From an uncultured Azospirillum sp. (GTDB lineage Bacteria > Pseudomonadota > Alphaproteobacteria > RF32 > CAG-239), in assembly GCA_902489795.1 (NCBI GenBank), contig CABUBU010000029.1, positions 1 through 20,263 on the forward strand: DNA of 20,263 nt, in the 5' to 3' direction. A model generated the notes under the pieces. That model saw only the letters and a program-made list of their open reading frames with translations, made no database searches and had not been told where the DNA came from. Within the stretch, counting starts at the first letter, position 1, and each line of letters opens with the position of its first letter. Of the stretch, positions 7,516 to 13,954 are shown piece after piece. A program made the position numbers and the translations under genes.

Positions 7516-8419
7516 CCGGAAGAACATCAACCGTTTGAAAAAAATCGCCGTTACCGCCAGCGTGTCGGTGTCGACCGGGCTGGCGCTCATCAAACTGACT
7601 GCCTCGCTTTATACCGGGTCGCTGGCGGTGCTGTCGTCGATGGTAGACAGTCTGTCGGACATTTTTTCGTCGCTTATTTCCTTTATTGCGGTTAAATTTT
7701 CCTCCCAGCCGGCCAGTGTCGAGCACCGGTACGGCTTCGGCAAGGCGGAAGCCCTGAGCGCTCTGGTTCAGTCGGCTTTTATTGCCGGTTCCGGCGTGTT
7801 TGTGGTTTATGAGGGCGTCAGCCGTTTCATTTCGCCGCGGCCGGTGGGGGATACCGGCGTCGGCATTCTGGTGATGGCCGCCAGCACGGTAATCACTTTA
7901 GGGCTGATCGCTTTTCAGAAGTATGTGGTGAAGAAAACGGCTTCGCTGGCAGTGGCGGCGGACAGCGCCCACTATCTGGTAGACATTGCCACCAACCTGT
8001 CGATCATGATCAGCCTGATCGTGGTCAGACTGTTTGAAATCTACTGGTTTGATACGCTGGCGGCGTTGTTTGTTTCCTTTTATCTTCTGATCAACGCCTG
8101 CAAGATTGCCCGCGAAGCGATTGCCCTGCTGATGGACAAGGAGTTGCCGGAAGAAGTGCGGCAGGACATTTTCAATCTGGTCAACAACTGCGGCTTCTGC
8201 CGCGGCATTCACGATTTGCGCACCCGCGATCTGGGCGGGGTTTACATGTTTGAGTTCCATCTGGAGCTTGACGGCGGCCTGTCGCTTTATCAGGCACACG
8301 AACTAACGGACATTGTCGAAAACGAAGTCAAAGCCCTGTATCCCGGTTCTCAGGTAATTATCCACCAGGATCCGGCCGGTCTTGACGAGGAACGGCTGGA
8401 CAATCGCCTGACCCGCTGA
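7493..8419 (+). CDS. cation diffusion facilitator (FieF/YiiP-like metal/H+ antiporter)
   Basis: The 308-residue protein has six membrane segments and a C-terminal cytoplasmic metal-sensing domain. The intramembrane site is DDHD: D52 and D56 in TM2 (MVDSLSDIF) and H160 and D164 in TM5 (SAHYLVD). The C-terminal sites H240, H256, H291 and D293 fall at a constant +8 offset from H232, H248, H283 and D285 of E. coli YiiP. That pattern predicts export of Zn2+/Fe2+/Cd2+-like divalent cations in exchange for protons, though the exact metal cannot be told. The start overlaps the end of the fusion gene by 23 nt, in another frame, with a weak AGAAG site, so translation is probably coupled. It is the last gene of the plus-strand run. 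Confidence 0.88.
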   Translation: MLPQPSADRKNINRLKKIAVTASVSVSTGLALIKLTASLYTGSLAVLSSMVDSLSDIFSSLISFIAVKFSSQPASVEHRYGFGKAEALSALVQSAFIAGSGVFVVYEGVSRFISPRPVGDTGVGILVMAASTVITLGLIAFQKYVVKKTASLAVAADSAHYLVDIATNLSIMISLIVVRLFEIYWFDTLAALFVSFYLLINACKIAREAIALLMDKELPEEVRQDIFNLVNNCGFCRGIHDLRTRDLGGVYMFEFHLELDGGLSLYQAHELTDIVENEVKALYPGSQVIIHQDPAGLDEERLDNRLTR

Positions 8420-8453
8420 CTTTTGTCTTTTTGTTAGAGGGCGATGTCGGCTG

Positions 8454-8756
8454 CTAAAGAACGATGTCGGCTTCGTAAGCGCGGACGATTTCGACGTCCT
8501 CTTCCTTTTCTTCACGGCTCAGTTCGCAGACCATCAGGCTGTCGGCATCCTGCAGGCTGTCGAAAGCGTCGTCGGGAATACGGTCAATAACCACGCCGTC
8601 TTCTTCGTTGCGGTAAAGAACCGCCGAGCGGTTGCCGGCGTCGATTTCGATGACGGCGTCTTTGGCTTCGCCTTCGCGAGCATAGAGCAACAGCATCACT
8701 TCGTCTTCTTCGTTGATGATAAAGTCAAAGGCGTCAAATTTATCGTTGTCGTTCAT
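8454..8756 (-). CDS. small, strongly acidic protein of unknown function
   Basis: I do not recognise this 100-residue protein. It has about 31 Asp/Glu against 9 Lys/Arg, no signal peptide, no membrane segment and no cysteine cluster. The sequence alternates short hydrophobic strands (EVMLLLYAR, AVIEIDA, SAVLYR, GVVIDRI) with acidic turns, which suggests a small beta-rich fold. The -35/-10 pair at 8793-8820 supports real expression. The ribosome-binding site is weak (AGGGAA about 12 nt upstream). It converges with the CDF gene, with 34 nt between stop codons, and is divergent from the HELTH membrane protein. An imperfect copy of its last codons and stop lies just after it (8434-8452). Confidence 0.7.
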   Translation of the reverse strand: MNDNDKFDAFDFIINEEDEVMLLLYAREGEAKDAVIEIDAGNRSAVLYRNEEDGVVIDRIPDDAFDSLQDADSLMVCELSREEKEEDVEIVRAYEADIVL

Positions 8757-8792
8757 TAGAAAAACTTTCCCTGCTAATTAAAATATACGTTT

Positions 8793-8820
8793 ATTGTAAG
8801 AGGTATAATTATATTTACAA
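8793..8820 (-). promoter_or_regulatory. promoter of the acidic protein gene, with inverted repeat
   Basis: Minus-strand TTGTAA (8820-8815), a 16-nt spacer and TACAAT (8798-8793) form a good sigma-70-type promoter, giving a leader of about 30 nt. The outer hexamers are also an inverted repeat (TTGTAA at 8794-8799, TTACAA at 8815-8820), and AAGAGG recurs 21 bp apart on the plus strand (8798-8803, 8819-8824). A dimeric regulator could bind here, which is inference only. A plus-strand TATAAT (8804-8809) in the spacer could serve the divergent gene. Confidence 0.45.
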
Positions 8821-8846
8821 GAGGAATGTTGATAGATGCGTTAATT

Positions 8847-8878
8847 TTGATGAATTTTTGCCGCGGATGACTTATAGT
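8847..8878 (+). promoter_or_regulatory. candidate promoter giving a near-leaderless mRNA
   Basis: TTGATG (8847-8852) and TATAGT (8873-8878) are 20 nt apart, somewhat longer than ideal. A start about 7 nt after the -10 would fall at or one base before the ATG at 8886, and no ribosome-binding site is visible in the bases preceding that ATG. Both facts fit a leaderless or nearly leaderless transcript. The TATAAT at 8804-8809 is an alternative promoter with a longer leader. Confidence 0.3.
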
Positions 8879-8885
8879 CGTTTTC

Positions 8886-9566
8886 ATGAGTACGATATTG
8901 GACAGGATAATCGGCCTGCTGAAATGGCCGGCGGCGGTATGGGCATTGTGGTCGGTGCCGGCTTTTTTTCAGTCGCTGGAATATTTTGACTTCAAAACGT
9001 TGAAATTTGTGGCGCTGTTCGGCGGTTTTTTTCTTTTTTTCGTGGCGCGGACTTCAATGGAGGCTTCGATCCGCACGTCGATGCAGATTATTGCCCACGA
9101 GCTGACGCACAGCTTTTTTGCGGTGCTGACTTTTCATAAAGTGAAACATATCCGGATCGAGGAAGACAATTCCGGCGGTTCGATGGGGTTTGAAGGCGAA
9201 GGAAACTGGCTGATCATTATTGCGCCGTATTTTTTCCCGCTGTTTTGTTTCTTTTTTATGGTCGGGGTCGGCATCTATATGAAGTTTGCCGCACTTAACT
9301 GGATTGTCAGCGCCGTGTTCGGTTATTTTATCGGTTATCACGTGGATACGGTGGCGTCGCAGATACATGAAAAGCAGACCGACCTGCCGAAGGTTTCCTA
9401 CCTGTTCTGCGCAATGTTTCTGCCCGGCGCCAACCTGTGGACTATCGGCAGCATGCTGGCGTTTAACAGTTACGGCTGGGACAGTTTTTTCAAATATCAG
9501 GAGCTGATGGCACGGCTGAATGCCGAAAACCTGCAACATCTGGTCAGTTTAGTCTTTCATTTTTAA
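8886..9566 (+). CDS. membrane protein with HELTH zinc-peptidase motif (M50-like)
   Basis: This 226-residue protein has several hydrophobic segments (about 12-30, 40-55, 108-130, 135-152, 170-192). HELTH (71-75) sits at the edge of a membrane helix (QIIAHELTHSFFAVL), the classic place for the zinc-binding HExxH of intramembrane M50/site-2-type peptidases. The later APYFFPLF (113-120) resembles the NP/AP-containing helix of that clan. H152, H161 and the acidic residues in QTD (164-166) are candidates for a third zinc ligand. I cannot name the family or a substrate. It is divergent from the acidic protein gene, and its end overlaps the end of the convergent ldcA by 18 nt. The ATG lacks a visible ribosome-binding site. 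Confidence 0.75.
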   Translation: MSTILDRIIGLLKWPAAVWALWSVPAFFQSLEYFDFKTLKFVALFGGFFLFFVARTSMEASIRTSMQIIAHELTHSFFAVLTFHKVKHIRIEEDNSGGSMGFEGEGNWLIIIAPYFFPLFCFFFMVGVGIYMKFAALNWIVSAVFGYFIGYHVDTVASQIHEKQTDLPKVSYLFCAMFLPGANLWTIGSMLAFNSYGWDSFFKYQELMARLNAENLQHLVSLVFHF

Positions 9567-10445
9567 GGTGCAGTTGTCGGCATCAAGCGTAACGCGGGCG
9601 CCGAGCGGAACCGTTTTGCGGGCGCGGACGTGGCCGAAGGGAAAGTTGCGGATAACGGGAATTTTGACCGCGGCCGCAAATTCGTCGATAACCCGGTTGA
9701 CGTCCTTGTCGTCGGGATGGTTGAGGCGGATGTCGGTGAACTGGCCGAAAACGACGCCGCGCACCCGTGCAAACGACGGCTGCTGACGAAGCTGCAGCAG
9801 CATTCTCTCAATGCGGTAGCTTTTTTCGTCGACGTCTTCCAGCAGCAGGATCGTATCCGCAAGGTCCGGATAATAAGGCGTTCCCGCCAGCGATTGCAAA
9901 ACGCAGAGGTTGGTGCCGACCAGCCGGCCTTCGGCGTTGCCCGGGTTGACGACGGTGCCGCCGCGGATATCTTCAAAGCGGCCGTCCATTGCCCGCAGAA
10001 AACTTTCGGCGGTATAAGGGTGGACGGAAGCACCGCGGCCGAAGTCGTATTTCAGCAGAATGCCGGCATAGCAGACGTTGCCGGTGCGGGCAAGAATGCC
10101 TGCCTGCAAAGCGGTGGTGTCGCTGAAGCCGATCAGCGGTTTGGGATTCTTTCTGATAAGGTCATAATCGAGCAGCGGCAGCAGATACTGTGCGCCGAAA
10201 CCGCCGGCGGCGGCAAAAACCGCCCTGATTTCCGGGTTGGCAAAAAAACGCATCAGGTCTTCCGCCTGCTGTTCGGGCGTGCCGGCCATGTGGTTGAGCC
10301 GGTCGTAGACGTGCGTGCCAAGAACAACCCGATACCCGCAGCTTTCCAGCCAGCGCAGTCCGTCGCGGATGTCTTCGGGCGAATCGAGCGCCGAAGACGG
10401 GGAAACAATGCCGACTTTTGAGCCGCGGGGAACCGGGTTGATCAT
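9549..10445 (-). CDS. ldcA: LD-carboxypeptidase (peptidase family S66, LdcA)
   Basis: The 298-residue cytoplasmic serine peptidase should remove the terminal D-Ala from murein tetrapeptides (L-Ala-gamma-D-Glu-mDAP-D-Ala), giving tripeptide for reuse. The N-terminal domain has VGIVSPSS (11-18) and the nucleophile S108 in IGFSDTTAL. The C-terminal domain supplies the Glu/His pair, E203 in LLLEDVDE and H272 in FPFGH, in the order and spacing of the S66 triad. Length is usual for the family. The start lies 3 nt after the stop of the Mur ligase, so the two genes form one transcript with the ligase first. Together they cover two consecutive steps of peptide recycling. Confidence 0.9.
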   Translation of the reverse strand: MINPVPRGSKVGIVSPSSALDSPEDIRDGLRWLESCGYRVVLGTHVYDRLNHMAGTPEQQAEDLMRFFANPEIRAVFAAAGGFGAQYLLPLLDYDLIRKNPKPLIGFSDTTALQAGILARTGNVCYAGILLKYDFGRGASVHPYTAESFLRAMDGRFEDIRGGTVVNPGNAEGRLVGTNLCVLQSLAGTPYYPDLADTILLLEDVDEKSYRIERMLLQLRQQPSFARVRGVVFGQFTDIRLNHPDDKDVNRVIDEFAAAVKIPVIRNFPFGHVRARKTVPLGARVTLDADNCTLKMKD

Positions 10446-10448
10446 GGT

Positions 10449-11813
10449 TTACAGCTCCGTCAGCAGCTGCCGGCTGAAGTCGGGCAGCGAGTTGTCGCGG
10501 GCGCCCATGATGACGACGCAGTCGCCGTCTTTGGCGTTTTCAAGGATAAATTCGTGTACGTTTTCCCGGGTATCGAGAAAATAAGCGTTGTTATGACCGT
10601 TTTTGCGCACTTCGTCGATGATGTTTGCGGCGGAGATGCCTTTGTCGACGTTTTTATCCAGCATATAGACCTCGGGCATGACGAAGATGTCGTCGGGACC
10701 GAGTACGCGGGCGATTTCCGCCGCCACTTCGCTGCCGGTGTTGAAGGCCGAAAACGGGCTGTGCGACTGGTACATGACCAGGAGGCGCCGCGGATATTCC
10801 TTTAAGGCCGAAAGCGAAGAGGCGATTTTGCTCGGGTTGTGGGCAAAGTCGTCAATCAGGGTAATGCCGCGGCCGGTGGTGCCGACAATCTCCAGCCGGC
10901 GTTTGATGCCGGAAAAACCTTCCAGCGTTTTGGCGGCCGCCAGCGGATCCAAACCAGCTTCGGTGCAGACGGCAATTGCGGCCAGCGCGTTGCTGACGTT
11001 GAAAGCGCCGAACAAATTGAGACGGAAGGTCTGTCCGCGGAAATTGTATTCTACGCCGTCGGGCAGGCATTTGATGCCGTCGGCAAAGAAGTCCGCGGCG
11101 GGATCTTTGACCGAAAAGGTTGTTTTGCGGTCGTGTCTGAGGTTGCAGGTCAGTTCGCAGTCGCCGTTGACCACCAGCGTGCCTTTGATGTTGTCGGCAA
11201 AAGTCTGGAAATAGCCGATCAGGTTTTCCATTGAAGTGTGGTCGTGCGAAATGTTGTTGACGAGTGCGATTTGCGGATGATATTTGCAGATGGAGCCGTC
11301 GCTTTCGTCGGCTTCGATGATGCAGAATCTGCCTTCGTTGTAAATGAAGTTCGGCAGTCCTTTCAACTGTTCGTAATTGCGCAGCATGCCGCCGTTGACC
11401 AGACAGGGCTTTTGCCCCAGTATGTCAAAAATATAGCCGATCATGGCAGTGGTGGTAGTTTTGCCAGAGGTGCCGCCGACGGCGATGCCGAAGGGGTAAC
11501 TGTGAAAAACTTCGGCCAAAAGATCGGAACGCTGTTTGACCGGAATGTTCAAAGCGCGCGCGGCTTTGATGTCGGGGTTGTTTTCGTCAAGCGCGGCCGA
11601 TACATATACCGTTTCCGTGTCATTGGTAATGCCGCTTCCGTCCTGGGGAACGAGTCTTATACCCATGTTAAGCAGCGCCTGGCGGTTTTTGCCGTCGCGG
11701 CCGGCGTCGAAGTTGCGGTCGCTGCCGTAAACTTCGCAGCCTTTCAGGCTCATGATCTGGGCGAGCGGACTCATGCCGTTGCCCGAGATACCGCAAAAAC
11801 AAATTTTAGTCAT
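10449..11813 (-). CDS. Mur ligase, MurC/Mpl-like (probably Mpl-type recycling ligase)
   Basis: This 454-residue ATP-dependent ligase has the three Mur domains: a UDP-binding N-terminus (GISGNGMSPLAQ, 8-19), a central ATPase with P-loop GTSGKTTTT (114-122), EADESDGS (167-174) and HDH (190-192), and a C-terminal domain after LFGAFNVSNALAAIA (267-281) with DDFAHNP (321-327) and GARDN (437-441). The P-loop has Ser where typical MurC and Mpl have His (GTHGKTT), and HDH and GARDN also depart from textbook MurC, so this is a divergent subgroup. The downstream ldcA makes the tripeptide that Mpl attaches to UDP-MurNAc, which favours an Mpl role by context. A MurC role (adding L-Ala) is the alternative and cannot be excluded here. 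The start has AAGGAA about 12 nt upstream. Confidence 0.75.
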   Translation of the reverse strand: MTKICFCGISGNGMSPLAQIMSLKGCEVYGSDRNFDAGRDGKNRQALLNMGIRLVPQDGSGITNDTETVYVSAALDENNPDIKAARALNIPVKQRSDLLAEVFHSYPFGIAVGGTSGKTTTTAMIGYIFDILGQKPCLVNGGMLRNYEQLKGLPNFIYNEGRFCIIEADESDGSICKYHPQIALVNNISHDHTSMENLIGYFQTFADNIKGTLVVNGDCELTCNLRHDRKTTFSVKDPAADFFADGIKCLPDGVEYNFRGQTFRLNLFGAFNVSNALAAIAVCTEAGLDPLAAAKTLEGFSGIKRRLEIVGTTGRGITLIDDFAHNPSKIASSLSALKEYPRRLLVMYQSHSPFSAFNTGSEVAAEIARVLGPDDIFVMPEVYMLDKNVDKGISAANIIDEVRKNGHNNAYFLDTRENVHEFILENAKDGDCVVIMGARDNSLPDFSRQLLTEL

Positions 11814-11843
11814 AATTTATTTTTTTCCTTTTATTGTTTATCT

Positions 11844-12707
11844 TTAAAGAGCGTCGAGAGTTTGCTCCTCACGCTCGCGGAAGATCCGGAGGTTGGTGTA
11901 GTCAATGATGATATAGCTTTTTCCGTCTCCATCGACGTTGACGGCCAAAGCCGCGCCTACGTCCTGATCTTCAAAGGTCGCGTACAAAACCGCCTGACCG
12001 CTTTTCAGCTCCGCCAGAAAGTCGGCGCCGCCGATCGGTTCGGAGATTTTTTCTATCTCGACCTTATCTACTCCATACTCGTCTTTTACCTTTTTTTCAA
12101 CAGTTGTGATTTTGGGGGTGAAAAACTCTTTGGCATTGCCGTATTTTCTTTCCAGCAAACCGTAATATTTCCGGTACAGGTGCAGGGCTTTTGAGGCCGA
12201 GGCGTCGTCGTTGAGAAGGCGGCCGTAGGCCGTAAGCCGCCACAGTGAATTGTTTTCGCCGAAACTGACGATCACCCGGCGGAAGTCGGTGATCGGCTTG
12301 GGCAGTTTAGTGACGATGAAGTCGTTGACACTGTCTTTGCGCTCAACCCGTTCCATGTCGACACCGAGCGCTTTAGTCTGGTTGTAGGTGGCGCCCCAGG
12401 AAAGGCCGAACGGCGCTTCGCCGTATTTGGTGGTGGTGTCGATCGGTTTGCCGCCGGCGGGCGCGGGCGGCGTCGATTTCTTGCGAGCAGAGCGAAATTG
12501 CAACGGTTCGCCCTCGATTTTGATAGTTTTGGGCTTCTGGTCAAGCAGGCTGCTGGCCTTTTCCTTGGCGGAATTTGAACTGTCTTCCATTTTAAGGTCG
12601 TCGGAGATCAGCACGTCTTCGTAAAACTTTCCGTTTTCGAGTTCGCCAGCTTTTGTCGTGCCGGAGACGATCAGCGGGATGATAACTGCTAAAAATATCT
12701 TTTTCAT
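11844..12707 (-). CDS. secreted/periplasmic protein of unknown function
   Basis: The protein has 287 residues from the ATG at 12707. That start has GAGGGGAA at a normal spacing and gives a clean signal peptide (MKKIFLAVIIPLIVSGTTKA, cleavage after about residue 20). A further in-frame ATG at 12731 would put 8 residues before the signal and lacks a good site. The mature N-terminal stretch (about 20-85) looks unstructured. A folded part begins around YGEAPFGLSWGATYNQTKALG, the kind of opening seen in periplasmic domains that pair a short beta-rich unit with a helix, followed by an alpha/beta segment with HLYRKYYGLLERKYGNA. I do not recognise the family. It is divergent from the TetR-type regulator across a 94-bp region with a palindrome, so control by that regulator is plausible. 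Confidence 0.75.
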   Translation of the reverse strand: MKKIFLAVIIPLIVSGTTKAGELENGKFYEDVLISDDLKMEDSSNSAKEKASSLLDQKPKTIKIEGEPLQFRSARKKSTPPAPAGGKPIDTTTKYGEAPFGLSWGATYNQTKALGVDMERVERKDSVNDFIVTKLPKPITDFRRVIVSFGENNSLWRLTAYGRLLNDDASASKALHLYRKYYGLLERKYGNAKEFFTPKITTVEKKVKDEYGVDKVEIEKISEPIGGADFLAELKSGQAVLYATFEDQDVGAALAVNVDGDGKSYIIIDYTNLRIFREREEQTLDAL

Positions 12708-12740
12708 CGAAATATTCCCCTCAAACGTCAAGAAAGAAAT

Positions 12741-12771
12741 TGAACACTGTTCAGAATTGGATTATTATAAT
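12741..12771. promoter_or_regulatory. candidate TetR operator and shared divergent promoter
   Basis: TGAACACTGTTCA (12741-12753) is a 13-bp palindrome, perfect in both 6-bp arms. On the plus strand it overlaps TTGAAC (12740-12745) and the spacer before TTATTA (12762-12767, 16-nt spacing) or TATAAT (12766-12771). On the minus strand another TATAAT (12769-12764) places the palindrome just after the start point of the secreted-protein gene. A repressor dimer bound here could block both directions. Autoregulated divergent operators are usual for TetR-family genes. Binding is inferred. Confidence 0.45.
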
Positions 12772-12801
12772 CCCATATTGCAAACAATTGGTTAAAAATA
12801 T

Positions 12802-13380
12802 ATGACGCAGAATATAAAAGACAACGTCCGCCGGCGACTGCTTGAGACCGGGCGCAAGCTGGTAACCGAAAAAGGGGCGGAATATCTGACCGCCCGCAAA
12901 CTGTCGGAAGCTTCCGGCTGCTCGATCGGAACAATATATAACCAGTTCGCGAAGATGGACGACTTCATCGCCGAACAGAATGAAATGACTTTGGCCGAAT
13001 TGTACGCTTATCTCAGCCAGCTCGGCGGCAATCGTCGCGGTTTTGGCAACATCAACCTTTATGCCGGCTGCTTCCGGCAGTTTGTCGCTTCTCACCGGCA
13101 GTTGTGGTTTTTGTTTTACAACTTTCATCTCAATCTGAAAGATTATCGTTTGAGTGTTTCCTACCGGCGGCGGCTGGTGCGGTTGTCACAACTGTTCGAA
13201 CCGGATCTGGCGGCGATGTTTCCGCGGCTTGGCCGGCGGCGGCTGAAAATGTCACAAAAGGTGCTTGAAACCGGTTTGACAGCGCTTTCCGCTCTTGCTG
13301 CCGACGGCCGCGGCGACAAGCGCTCCGAACTGCTGCTCAATACTTATCTGGCCGGCATGATGATGTTAAACAAGGAGTAA
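12802..13380 (+). CDS. TetR-family transcriptional regulator
   Basis: The 192-residue protein has the TetR N-terminal DNA-binding domain: a first helix RRRLLETGRKLVTEKG (10-25), then LTARKLSEASGCSIGTIYNQF (29-49) with the typical turn and the GTIYNQF recognition-helix end, followed by K51 and DDFI. The rest (about 60-192) would be the ligand-binding and dimer domain, which has no recognisable ligand signature. There is no visible ribosome-binding site before the ATG, although the reading frame and HTH position support this start. The HExxH membrane protein gene follows 7 nt later and is almost certainly cotranscribed. The divergent secreted protein is the other likely target. Confidence 0.88.
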   Translation: MTQNIKDNVRRRLLETGRKLVTEKGAEYLTARKLSEASGCSIGTIYNQFAKMDDFIAEQNEMTLAELYAYLSQLGGNRRGFGNINLYAGCFRQFVASHRQLWFLFYNFHLNLKDYRLSVSYRRRLVRLSQLFEPDLAAMFPRLGRRRLKMSQKVLETGLTALSALAADGRGDKRSELLLNTYLAGMMMLNKE

Positions 13381-13387
13381 GACGACA

Positions 13388-13945
13388 ATGGACTTTTTGA
13401 ACCTTATGTACCGGCGATGGATATATTTTTCTACCGATCCGGAAGTTCTCGCCACTTTTTTCAACAACCGTTTTCTGCTGATTCTGCTGGTGATCGTGCT
13501 GATCAGGATCAAATATACCACCTACAGCAGTATGTGGGCGAGCGCGCTGGTAAACATTCCCGGCACCCTTTTACACGAGATGATGCACTATATTGTCGGC
13601 TTGGTTTTAAATGCCCGTCCCTGCAATTTTACCATTTTTCCGCGCAAGTCGCCGGACGGTTATTACGTGATGGGCAGCGTCGGTTTCCGCAACGTCACTT
13701 TTTACAACGCCGTGCCGTCGGCAATGGCGCCGCTTTTGCTGCTGGTTATCGGCTTTTATCTGAACCGCTATTACCTGCCGCTGATGCGTCCGACCATGCT
13801 GAACTATGTTCTGTATGTTTTGCTGCAAACCATCATTATCGAAAACGCCATGCCTTCGGGCGCGGATTTCCGGGTGGCGGGAATGTACCTCAAGGGCATT
13901 CTTCTGTATGGCTTTCTGCTGGTGGCGCTGCTGGTCTTCATGTAA
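13388..13945 (+). CDS. membrane protein with HEMMH zinc-peptidase motif (M50B-like)
   Basis: The 185-residue protein has membrane segments near 27-41, 50-75, 108-124, 138-152 and 168-184. HEMMH (63-67) lies within the second hydrophobic stretch (IPGTLLHEMMHYIVGLVL), as in M50/site-2-type intramembrane peptidases. AVPSAMAPL (108-116) may be the P-containing helix, and ENAMPSGADF (152-161) supplies D160 as a likely third zinc ligand, similar to the N-x-P-S-x-x-D motifs of that clan. I know of no characterised homologue. It shows no obvious relation to the HELTH protein at 8886-9566 beyond the motif and size. A GGAG site precedes the ATG. It is in one operon with the TetR-type gene and converges with pntB, 9 nt apart. 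Confidence 0.75.
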   Translation: MDFLNLMYRRWIYFSTDPEVLATFFNNRFLLILLVIVLIRIKYTTYSSMWASALVNIPGTLLHEMMHYIVGLVLNARPCNFTIFPRKSPDGYYVMGSVGFRNVTFYNAVPSAMAPLLLLVIGFYLNRYYLPLMRPTMLNYVLYVLLQTIIIENAMPSGADFRVAGMYLKGILLYGFLLVALLVFM

Positions 13946-13954
13946 GGCTGCCGC

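Noticed and set aside
6094..7593. A 499-codon open frame on the minus strand over the end of the fusion gene.
   Set aside because: It is antisense to the DUF4340-like part and the start of the CDF gene, with a low-complexity-like composition and no ribosome-binding site. It is treated as a shadow.
12708..12731. An upstream ATG that would add 8 residues to the secreted protein.
   Set aside because: It would place non-signal residues before a clean signal peptide, and the ribosome-binding site GAGGGGAA precedes the ATG at 12707, not this one.
12741..12753. The palindrome as a LexA/SOS box (GAAC-N3-GTTC).
   Set aside because: Alphaproteobacterial LexA sites are direct repeats (GTTC-N7-GTTC), and the Gram-positive box has a 4-nt centre. 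The adjacent TetR gene is the simpler explanation.
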